Below, piece after piece: positions 54,916-64,000 of a DNA stretch of 64,000 bases. The DNA comes from Sporobolomyces roseus (lineage: Eukaryota; Basidiomycota; Microbotryomycetes; Sporidiobolales; Sporidiobolaceae): positions 806,001 through 870,000 of the forward strand of contig JADILM010000005.1 in assembly GCA_016617785.1 (NCBI GenBank), written 5' to 3'. The notes below the pieces were generated by a model. It did no database searches. It was given only the letters and a program-made list of their open reading frames with translations, and was not told where the DNA came from. Within the stretch, counting starts at the first letter, position 1; each line of letters begins with the position of its first letter. Both the position numbers and the translations under genes were made by a program.

Positions 54916-55857
54916 ATGTCTTACAAGAACCCCTATGCGAAACCCAACAACCCTTATTCTCAATCCTCTTCCTCTTCTTCAAACGCCCCTTACGTTCCCC
55001 CTTCCTACACCTCGTCCTCCTCAGCAGCTCAACCTTTGGGACCTGTCGCTTATCCTCAATACCCACCTCCTCCTTCATTGGCAATCGCAGGTCCTTCGAT
55101 GCCGATCCAAGGTGGTCAATACGATATCGAACAGGCACAACAAGCTTCCATCTACACTCCCGAGGCAGCGAAGAATCCGGGAGTCGTGCAAGCCCAGGCA
55201 GGTACTGCTGGGAAAGGAAAAGCGAGAACTACCGTCTTGAGAAAGGGAGGAGGAGATGTTTGGGAGGATCAATCTTTACTCGAATGGGATCCTGGTACGT
55301 TCCCCTCCCTCTCTCTCTTCTGAATGTGACTGACCAGTGAGTGAGGGAGGTATACAGCGCACTTCCGACTATTCATAGGAGACTTGGATCCAGCCATTGG
55401 AGACGAAGCGTTCTGTGCCGCTTTCTCGGGAGTTCGATTCCCTTCCTTCGTCAAAGGTAAAGTGATCCGAGACAAGTACACGAACAAAGGGAGAGGGTTC
55501 GGATTCGTCTCGTATTCGGATCCGGAAGATTTCCTCAAGGCCTGGAAAGAAATGAATGGTTCGTTTTTTTCTCTCTCTCTCCCTCCCTCTCTCTCTCTCC
55601 CTTACTAATCTTGCGCGCATGAGTGAGTAGGAAAGTACGTAGGTACTCGACCAGTAACTATAAAGAAAGCTACTGCAGGAGTACAACAAGTCAACATTGG
55701 ATCAAAGAAAGCAAGAACTCTCGAAGCTAAACAACCAAACAAGACGGGAACTACGCCGTATGAGAGAGCGAATGCCGAAGAGGCTGGGCACAGGGCGATC
55801 CCCGGAGAGAAAGGGTACGGACCTCAGAGGAGTAGGAAAACTTATATTAGGCGTTGA
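54916..55857 (+). CDS. RRM protein, RBM42-like
   Basis: Three exons. The N-terminal ~110 residues are Pro/Ser/Gln-rich (YPQYPPPPSLAIAGPSMPIQ). GKARTTVLRKGGGDVWEDQS and LLEWDP precede the RRM, as in RBM42, where a conserved VWEDPTL..W segment leads into the domain. RRM: FRLFIGDLDPAIGDEAFCAA (RNP2 = LFIGDL), FVKGKVIRDKYTNKGRGFGF, VSYSDPEDFLKAWKEMNGKY (RNP1 = GRGFGFVSY), VGTRPVTIKKA. A short Lys/Arg tail (KKARTLEAKQPNK) ends RRSRKTYIRR-like at TGA 55855-55857. RBM42 binds RNA 3' UTRs and splicing factors; a role in splicing is inferred. Confidence 0.88.
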
Positions 55858-56851
55858 GGGGGGAGGATTGGTTTGTTTTTCTGTTCAGTGCAAAGTGTAC
55901 TTTCAGCTGTCATCAGATCAGAGTTCTTCGGCAAGACGATCACTGTGAGCCTGCTTCCTCATTCCCTTCGCTTGTCATCGCTCAGACTCATCGGCTCTTT
56001 CTCGTTGTTGCGCTCAGAAATCCTTTGACGCTTCGCGGTTCTTCGTCAACTTCTCTCGTCTCGCTGGAGATTCAAGCTAGTGCGACCTCCCCTGTCCCTT
56101 TTCTCTGCATTCTGTGCGCAGTAGCACTCACAAGCACAGATGAGCGATCCCAAGTGCAGCGATCTCAAATTTCTTTTCTCGCTCTCTCGAGTTATCCGCT
56201 TGCAATTGAGGTCTCCGAAGTATTTGCCCTACTCGCTCGAATCGACGTTCGCTTCTCTCTCCGTATCTTTCTACCTGCGCTGGCTCGATCCGATCACACT
56301 CAGAGGTCTCTGCCAATCTCGTTCTAATTTTTAGTATTCACTTTGCAAAAAACGAATCTTTTCCTCATCTTTCGCTCCATTGTCTTTTCGAAGCGCGTCT
56401 CCTTCTGGCCAATTCAATCCCAAGTGCTTTCTAGACAGCCAATCGGAGAATGAGAGAGGTTGCGAGAATCGTTCTTGTGTTGCGATGACCAGAAAAAGCG
56501 CGCTCGAGTCGTCTCTTTCCTCTTCCTTTCTCCCACTTGACCCGCTTTCTGAAGATTGCTCTCGCCGAATAGAGCAACAAAGAAAGAGCTACCACCACCA
56601 GCTACTCCGTCCCTCTCCGTAACCCCGGTAAGGAAAGCAAGAACAAGGATCCCTCATTTCACTCTCCTCTTTTCCTCTCCCCTTACCTCTACAGCATTCC
56701 ACGCAACCCTCAAGCTTACTCCTCCATCTCCCCACCAACTCGAAAACGCGCAACCCTCTCTACACAAGTCTTCATCTTCTCATCCAACTTTTTTTCCCTC
56801 TCTTCTGCTCTCTCTCAACCTCTCGATCCCCTCTCGCAATTCAACTAGATC
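55858..56851. other. 1-kb intergenic region upstream of the SNF2 remodeler
   Basis: Short open frames on both strands, none with protein character. Contains a CCAAT-type box (GACAGCCAATCGGAG at about 56435) and a GGCCAATTC at about 56408. The last 150 bp are pyrimidine-rich leader (CCCTCTCTTCTGCTCTCTCT). No RNA gene was recognised. Confidence 0.35.
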
Positions 56852-59800
56852 ATGGCAGAAGAAGTATACAAGATCTTGACGGTACAACAAATTGAAGGGA
56901 TCGAAGATAATTTCTTGGTTCAATTGAAACAGGATGGAAAGAAAGTTAGGGTACGTCCTGTCTCTCTCTCTATACACTCCCAGTCTCTCATGATCTCAGG
57001 CAAGTAACTGGAAACGCAAGAGAATGAGGAAACGCGTCGAATCGAGGGAAAAGATTTATCGCTCGTTCTCTCGCGAACCTCTCCTTCATATTCAACTCAT
57101 CTCATCTCCTTAATAACATACTGACCCCAAACAATTTCCCATCTCGTTGAATTTATTTCCACCGTCCACAGCGCTCCCGATCAGAATTGTCAACTCTCGC
57201 ACCCCTCCTTCTAGCATCCTTCGATTCCCGCAACAACAATCGTTCCCAAACCTCTACTGTATCTCCCGCTCCATCCTCCTCCTCTTCAGTCCAACGTCAA
57301 CCTCGTCGAGCAGCTACGAAAACCCATCGAGGCTCTTACGAAGAACCTCCTTCCTCCTCCGAAGAAGAAGGAGCAGATTCGGATGAGGAGGATGAGGATG
57401 AGAGTGGTGAATTTCAAGTTGATTCAGAGGAGGAGGAGAAGGGAAAGAGGAGTAAGAGCAAAAGGAAAGTCAAGGAGGTTAGGAGGGAGGAGAAACCTAC
57501 GAGGATTAGTAGTAGGAGTCAGGGGAGGCGGAAGGTCGATTATAAGTTGGAAGGAGAGGACGAAATGGAGCTCGACGATGATGATGATGAACAAGAAGAA
57601 GAAGAGGAGACTAGTAGGAGGGAGAGTGAGGAGAATGAGCAGGAGGCTAAAGGGAATGGGAAGCGAAAGGAAGTGATCGAGTTGAGTAGTAGTGGGGATG
57701 ATCAGGAGGAGAATGTTGAGGAGGATTTGACTACTCCGGAAGGAACGGTTCGAGCTGAGGAGGAACACGACGAAAGTCAAGAAGGATCGAAAATTCGTCC
57801 TCAAGATATGCATTACCTCGTACGCTTCTCTACCTCTCACCTCTGTATTCCTCACAGTGAACTGATGCAGGAGTTGGGAGCGAACAGATCTGCGCAAACC
57901 CGAAATGTCAGAAAGCACCCGCATCTCAACTCCTCGAAGCACACGAAACTCGATTGGCGAATCGAAGGAAACCTGCTGGACGCAACAAGAAGTCGACGAA
58001 GAAGAAGAGACATGAAGATGAGTATGATACCGAGGAAGAAATCGCTATGGATCGTGATTTGGGAGCTTGGGTCGAGTGCGATAATTGGTTAGTTCTTAGC
58101 CTCTCGCTCTCTCTTTCTGCGAGGGAGCGAGCTGATGAGGAGTGAGTTGTAGTGTTTCGGCCTATCATTTCTCGTGTCTCTCTAGTCCGGTTCAGAAACA
58201 GGTTAAAGCGAAGTTGACAAAGAAGAAGGAGGAATTCGATACGGACAAAGTGTTGAGAGTTGGGAAATGTACGACGTGTGAGAAACCTGGTGGAAGAACT
58301 TGTTTCCAGTGTGAAGGGGTTGGGAAGAGAATCACGGAATGTGAGTTCAGATAATCTCGAAGTACTTCTCACTATCGCGAACTGACAATATACGGGTGAC
58401 TTGAACTCAGTCGAGAAGGAACACTTTGAGAAAGATAAGAAGTTGAGTGAAGATGGTGATGTCAAGATGGAGGAGGAAGAGGAAGGAGAGAAGGAGCAAC
58501 TTACTCCTGGTTTAATGTTCCGCTGTTCTACGTGAGTCAAGACTTCCTCTCATTCAGCTCTCTCTCGTGTCAAGCTGATGTAGAGGCTGTGATCTCCAGC
58601 TGCAAACGAACCGCTCATTACGGTTGTCTCGAACCTGTTCAATTCCACGACGCCGAAACTACAATGTCGAACCACACTCTCTCCTACTACAAAGATGGAG
58701 TTTGTCACGACTGTCACAAATTCGACAACCAATGGGCGGTACAGCTCGACGTGATCCTCGGATGGAGGGAATCGGAGAAAGCTTCGAGAGCGTTGACGGG
58801 TGAGAGAGTGAAGGATAGGAAGACTGGGAAAGAATACGTTTTGCCGAACGCGAAAGATCTCACTTCTCCCGCCGAGGTATGCTTCAGATTGTTCTCTTTA
58901 CGTCTTCCGAAGCGAGTGCTGATTTCGGAAGGAGCTCTTTCAACAGTACCTCGTCAAATGGAAAGGATGGAGTTACCGAGTTGGTGATCTCGATTGGGTC
59001 AAACATTCCTGGCTCGCCGCTCGCTACCAATCCAAACTCGTCAACTTCCTCACGAAAGGTTCGACCGTCACGTTCGAACAATCGAAAGAAGAACTCGGAG
59101 ACGAAGAAGAACCAGATCTCGGAGAAGGACCTTCGACAGACCCTCTCGATTATCCTCATGGACCTGCACCGGATCCTCAACTCGAATCAAAGATTCCAGT
59201 AGCTTGGAAAACGGTCGATCGAGTCATGAATGTGCTTTACACGAATCCTGCGACTGGTAGAATCATCAGTTTCGATAGGTTCAAGGATCGACCCGAGGAC
59301 GATAGGGAGAGTATCAAACTCGTTGCCAAAGCTTACATGAAATGGGGAGGTCTCCCGTACTCTCAATGTCAGTCCTTCGCTCACCTTTTTTTCCGATCTC
59401 GAAAGTAAAGCTGACTTCGTCCCCTCGATTATGTAGCTACCGATCAAGAACCTCCGAAAGAAGGTGAAGAAGGTTACGAGAGTTACTTCAAGGCTTATCA
59501 AGCTTTCATCATCGCTTCTCAACGTTCAATGCGAGTCCCTCGTCTAGCAGCTGCAGAAATGGCTAGTAAGTCGAATTATCCTCCTACTCTCCTCTTTCGG
59601 CTTGCTCACCGCTCTCACGTCGATAGAACTCGATACTCCTCGCAATGGAAAGTCTCCGATCTTTACGAAACAACCTGATACCGTCAAAGGTGGTGAACTC
59701 ATGCCGTTCCAAATTCAAGGACTCAACTTCTTACTCAAGTGAGCTTCACGTTCTTCACTTCATCTGCGACATCTACTGACACGGGATTGTGGTCTCTCAG

Positions 59801-62800
59801 TCATTGGTGGGTCAAGACGGGATGTATTCTAGCCGACGAAATGGTGAGTTGAAATCGCCTCTTTCCCTCGCGAAACTCTAGCTGATAAACTTTCTTTGCC
59901 ACGACAGGGTCTTGGAAAGACTTGTCAACTTATCTGCTTCCTCTCGTACCTCAACTCGGTTCAGAAAGCGAGACCTTTCTTGATCGTCGTTCCCAATTCG
60001 CTCGTTTCAAATTGTGAGTTTCTCAACTCTCGCTCCTTCCGTTCTCGATCCATGCTCATCCCTCCATCCTTACACAGGGCTACGTGAATTCGCTCGATGG
60101 GCTCCCGAACTTCGAACAGTCGCCTACAACGGAGATGCCGAATCGAGAACAATTGTCGAACAATACGAGATGTTTGCTGACAACGGAGATCTCAAGAGTC
60201 ACGTTGTTATTACGACTTACGAAGCGCTGAAGAACCACGCAAGAGTCTTCGCCCGTTGTACGAGATGGGACTGTGTCGTTATCGATGAAGGACAAGCTTT
60301 GAAAAGTGGTGAAGGGAACAAACTTTGGGCGGGAATCAATACGCTTCATATCGGTATCAAGATCTTATTGACTGGTACGTACCGTTACACCTCGCTCGAC
60401 GCGATACGATGCTGACGTCGCTTCCGAATCGATAGGTACTCCACTCAACAACAACTTGCGAGAACTTTACAACCTTCTTCACTTCCTCGGTGAATTTCCC
60501 TTCTTTCCTCTTTCGCTATCTCTACTCTCGCTTAACTCTTGACCCATTCGCAGAACCTGCCAAATTCCCCGACGTCGACGCTCTCTCAGACACTTCGTTC
60601 GAAATGACAAAGGAGCGAGTCGATAGCATTCGAGCTGATCTTGCGCCTTACATGCTTCGACGAACGAAAGATCAAGTGCTCAATCTACCACCTCTCGTAT
60701 GTCTCCTCTCCCCATTCCGATGGAGAAGCGAGCTGATTAGTAGTTCGTTGTCATGAAAAGGGTGAATTCGTTGTTCCCGTCAATCTCACAATGTTACAAC
60801 GTCAACTCTATCGAGGTATCCTCGAGAAGAATTCGGCTGCTATCCTTTCAATCGTCAACAACGCTGGAAAGACAAAGGGGAAAGCAAAGACTACCGCGAC
60901 GAGGTGAGTCCTTGGACTCTCCTTTCCTTTGTCGCTCACTCGAGAGACTAACGAGTCTTCCACTCGTCGTAGCAACACACTCATGACTCTGCGAAAGATC
61001 GTCTGCCATCCTTACCTCCACGTCCCCGAGCTCGATCCTGGAGATTCAGTTTCTCGAGAAGAATCTTTCCGACAACTCACCGACGCCTCAGCGAAACTTC
61101 TCTTGCTCGAACGCATGTTACCGAAACTCAGAGAGAAAGGTCACAAGGTTCTCATCTTCTCTCAATTCAAAATAGTTTTGAACAAATTGGGTCCTTTCCT
61201 CGATGGAATCGGAACGAAATGGTTACGTCTCGATGGCGATACTCCTCAGTTAGATCGACAAAGAGGTGTGTCCGATCTATCCTCAACTCTTTTTCCACTG
61301 TCTCACGTTGGGGCTTTGCTTGGTACACAGACGTCGACCGTTTCAACGATCCCAATTCGCCTTACTCTGTCTTCATTCTCAGTACTCGAGCAGGAGGAGT
61401 CGGTTTGACTCTCACCTCGGCAGATGTCGTTATCATCTTCGATCAAGACTTCAACCCTTTCCAAGATATGCAAGCTATCGCTCGAGCTCACCGAATCGGT
61501 CAGAAGAATCCCGTTCGAGTCTTCCGATTGCTCGTCAAGGGTACCTGTGAAGAGAAGATCCTTTACGCTGGTCGAAAGAAACAAGGACTTGAGCATCTCA
61601 TCATCTCGAGGATTGATGCGAAAGACGATGAAACAGAGGATGTTTCGAGTGCTCTTCAAGTGAGCCTCCCTCTCTTTCATCCTCTTCTTCCCTCAATACT
61701 GACTCAATTCGCCTACTCTATAGTACGGTGCTCAAGCTATTCTCGAAGCCGATGATGAAGAAGCGGAGAAGTCAGCGAAACGCTACACGGACGCCGAGAT
61801 TGATGAACTACTCTCAAAGACGGCAGAACCTCTCGATGAAGCCGCCAAGGAGAACGCTGGAGCTTTCGCAACTGCTCAAGTTTGGGTCAGTGAGAAAGGA
61901 GGATTATCGGATGTTGCTGATGTCGCTGGAGTTGCGAATGGAGAAGCGGAAGCGGAGGAAGATCTTGGAGGATTCTGGGATAGAATCGTTGCGAAAGAAG
62001 CTGCGAAGGATCAAGAGAAGAAGGATTTGGAGGAGGCAGCTTTCGGTGGTCAGAGACAAAAACGAACGAGAAAAGCCGTAAGCTTCCGGTAATCTCTTCC
62101 TCTTGACGAAGCGAACTGACCCTCCTTCGTTCGATTGACAGGTGAACTATCAAGTCCCTACCGCCATCGTTCCTATGACAGCCGCCGAGATCAAGAAGAG
62201 GAACCGAAAGAGACAGTCCGGTGCAGTCAGCGACATCTCTTCGGGAGACGATTACCGCCTTCGACCTGAACAAGAAGACGACTCGAGCGATGGAGAGTTC
62301 ATGCCTGGAATCGATGCCGAAGATCGTCGACTCGTCAACGGTGATCAAGTCAACTCTCGTCCTTCTTCAACTCTCGCTCAAACGGATCCAAATGCCGCTC
62401 CTGGTTCGACGATGTCGAAGGCGGAGGCTGAGGAAGCTGCGATGAATGAACTGAGGGAGAAGAAGCTGAAGAAGAGGCGAAAGGCAATCAAACCTCTTCT
62501 TGAAGCTGCTCACGAATTGGGAGATCAAGAGGTTATCGACACTTTGAGTTCTGCTCGAGATGAAAGGAATGCTACAGTGCAAAGTGAGTCCAGCGTCGCT
62601 CTTCGTGATCGTCTCGCAAACTGATCAGGATGGAATCGTCGTCTCACAGAACAAATGATTCTCAAAGCTGCGAAACGAATCAACGACATCAACGCTTTGA
62701 CGGAACGCAAGGATGCCGGCAACACAGCAGCTGCATCTTCAGCTCGTCCTCCACTTCCACCTGCACCCGCTAGCAAGAAGCGCAAGTCGGACTCTCCCCT

Positions 62801-63272
62801 CGACCTCTCTGACAAACGCCAAAAACCTTCTCCGTCTCTCGCTCAATCGCAACCTTCTGCTTCCTCGACAACTACACGACCCGTCACTTCGAACAAGACT
62901 CACTCTACCTCTACCTCTGCCTCTTCCTCCTCTTCTTCGACTCTCAAAGCTTCCTCTGCCGCACCGATGATTCGATCAGATTCAGCCAGCTCGACTTCAG
63001 AACCTGTCAAGAAAGCGACAATGAAGCAAGGTACTCTCTCTTTCGGTCAGAAACCCCCTTCCGATCGTAAACCCTCTCCTCTCGCTTCGACAACGTCTGC
63101 TCAAGCCGCGAAACCACCCTCGCATTCAAAAGGAGACGACAAGGTTCTCGTCACCGGATCTTCTTCAGTCTCTGCAACACTACAACAGAAGAAGCCGACC
63201 TCTGAAGCTGAAACTTCGATCAAGGAGAAGACGAAGGCGAGTGAAACGATTACATTGTCAGATTCGGATTAA
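56852..63272 (+). CDS. PHD-chromodomain-SNF2 chromatin remodeler (Mit1/Mi-2/CHD-like)
   Basis: About 1,500 residues in about 20 exons. A short N-terminal exon (MAEEVYKILTVQQIEGIEDN) joins a disordered acidic region with a SUMO-interaction-like KEVIELSSSGDD. PHD-type zinc clusters follow: ICANPKCQK, AWVECDNCVSAYHFSCL, CTTCEKPGGRTCFQCEG, MFRCSTCKRTAHYGCL. Chromodomain: YLVKWKGWSYRVGDLDWVKH. SNF2 ATPase: LMPFQIQGLNFLLNHWW, ILADEMGLGKTCQLICFL (Walker A), VVIDEGQALK (box II, DEGQ where most have DEGH), LTGTPLNNNLRELYNLL. Helicase C: VLIFSQF, LRLDGDTPQLDRQR, STRAGGVGLTLTSADVVI, AIARAHRIGQKNPVRVFRLL. The tail is Lys-rich then Ser/Thr-rich, ending TITLSDSD. In S. pombe the similar Mit1 works in the SHREC silencing complex; that role is inferred here. 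Confidence 0.92.
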
Positions 63273-63790
63273 ATTTAGACGCTTTTGATTACCGCATGAT
63301 TCCCGTTATACCCCTCACTCCCTCGTTCTATTCCCTTCATGTCCTCTCTCACTCTGTGCATCGTTCCTTTCTGTACCCTCGCTGCCTGTCTTTCCTTGCA
63401 AATACAGCCTCCTCGTCTAGATTCGATTGGTTTCCAAATTCCGAGAGAGAGCATCTTGGGGAACGAGCGAATCGACTATCGTCCCAGCGATTGAGCTCTT
63501 TCTTCATCTTATGCGACTATGGTGCGAGTAGATTCAGCGACTTTGTCGAGAGGATTGAACTAGTTGCGAAATCGCGAAATTTGGCAAACTCTTCCCTTCT
63601 CTTCTTACCTCATCTCACTTCTCGCCGAATCCAGCGTGAATAGCTCGCTTACCTCAAGTTGAACAAGCTACGACTATTAGACCTCACTAGAACGGTCCTC
63701 CTCGACTTGAATTCGCTTCATCTCGAATCGAACTCCCTTGCTCTCAATCACTCTCAAACAGCTCGATTCTCCTCTCAGTCAACTCACAAG
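63273..63790. other. Intergenic region upstream of the MYND gene
   Basis: 3' UTR of the remodeler followed by the promoter of the next gene. An open frame at 63296-63643 lacks protein character. Nothing else recognised. Confidence 0.35.
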
Positions 63791-64000
63791 ATGTCAATTA
63801 GCAAGGCGGACCCTTCTTCAGCGCCTCTCGGATCCACTGGAAAGTGTGTTGTGTGTGGAAAGGAGAGTCAGTTGAGGTGTTCTGCTTGTTTGTCCCATGG
63901 ACCCAGTTGGATGCTCTTCTGTCCAAAGGATCATCAGAAACTCGTAAGCTTGCTATCGTACAACGGCGAAGAGGATCGTCGAGGTGCTGGATCTTCGCTA
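63791..64000 (+). CDS. MYND-type zinc-finger protein, 5' end only
   Basis: Starts MSISKADPSSAPLGSTGKCV, then VVCGKESQLRCSACLSHGPS and WMLFCPKDHQKL up to a GTAAGC donor at about 63943. Cysteines at C-x2-C, C-x2-C and the later FC...H spacing fit a MYND finger, a protein-protein module. The rest lies beyond the window, so the class (SET, TPR or other) is unknown. Confidence 0.7.
   Translation, partial: MSISKADPSSAPLGSTGKCVVCGKESQLRCSACLSHGPSWMLFCPKDHQKLVSLLSYNGEEDRRGAGSSL

Noticed and set aside
57424..57942. 172-residue minus-strand frame rich in Leu/Ile
   Set aside because: Antisense of the Glu/Asp/Lys-rich region of the remodeler; the apparent hydrophobicity is a codon artefact.
63010..63070. 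PCNA-binding (PIP-like) motif in the remodeler tail (KQGTLSFGQ)
   Set aside because: It lacks the paired aromatic residues at the end of the motif; not enough to claim.
1..64000. Genome-wide reassignment of TAG to Gln
   Set aside because: FKS1, the CaaX F-box protein, the sugar transporter, the thioesterase and NDUFA13 all end naturally at TAG with the family's expected C-terminus; FKS1 would have no close backup stop. Only local explanations fit the internal TAGs.

Overview
The window is nuclear DNA from a filamentous or yeast-like fungus, most likely a basidiomycete. Genes on both strands are tightly packed and cut by many short introns (about 50-70 nt) with GTGAGT/GTAAGT-type donors, CTGAC/CTGAT/CTAAC branch sites and CAG/TAG acceptors. 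Coding bias is strong (CGA for Arg, TCG for Ser, CTC for Leu). Gene content (FKS1 glucan synthase, GPI-type chitin deacetylase, complex I accessory subunits, Pex10) fits a fungus. I cannot place it below phylum; Tremellomycetes or Pucciniomycotina are my guesses. No tRNA, rRNA, CRISPR array or intact mobile element was recognised.

Layout: 1-0.94 kb PRELI/Ups-type mitochondrial lipid-transfer protein (minus, cut by the edge); 1.2-1.7 kb Med9-like Mediator subunit followed by a same-frame continuation broken by TAG codons; 2.2-3.6 kb unknown protein (minus); 4.2-9.6 kb a tandem pair of paralogous TPR proteins with duplicated leader and leader intron; 9.7-10.8 kb multi-pass membrane protein; 11.3-12.9 kb class I aminotransferase; 13.1-14.5 kb Gfo/Idh/MocA oxidoreductase; 14.8-16.4 kb Pex10; 16.5-18.1 kb beta-lactamase-fold hydrolase; 18.5-19.4 kb Coq7; 19.9-26.0 kb FKS1.

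The second half holds: 26.0-27.5 kb gene-poor stretch; 27.6-30.5 kb F-box/LRR protein ending in a CaaX box; 30.6-31.9 kb PPIL3-like cyclophilin; 32.3-35.1 kb disordered protein; 35.9-38.3 kb sugar transporter; 38.8-40.4 kb unknown protein with an acidic tail; 40.8-44.0 kb coiled-coil tail-anchored protein; 44.4-46.1 kb ACOT9-like acyl-CoA thioesterase; 46.8-48.7 kb chitin deacetylase; 49.2-51.3 kb membrane protein; 51.7-52.3 kb NDUFA1-like subunit; 52.8-54.0 kb alpha/beta hydrolase; 54.2-54.8 kb NDUFA13/GRIM-19; 54.9-55.9 kb RBM42-like RRM protein; 56.9-63.3 kb PHD-chromo-SNF2 remodeler (Mit1/CHD-like); 63.8 kb to the edge, a MYND zinc-finger protein.

There is no operon-like logic, but two themes recur. 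Several genes serve mitochondria (PRELI, Coq7, thioesterase, two complex I subunits), and two of them carry Puf3-type UGUANAUA sites just after the stop codon. Two serve the cell wall (FKS1, chitin deacetylase). The oddest signals are in-frame TAG codons at Gln-compatible positions in two loci, a microexon that splits the zinc motif of the deacetylase, ATG-only first exons, a GC-AG intron, and altered FKS1 hot-spot sequences. I did not find a multi-gene undescribed system that I could support.
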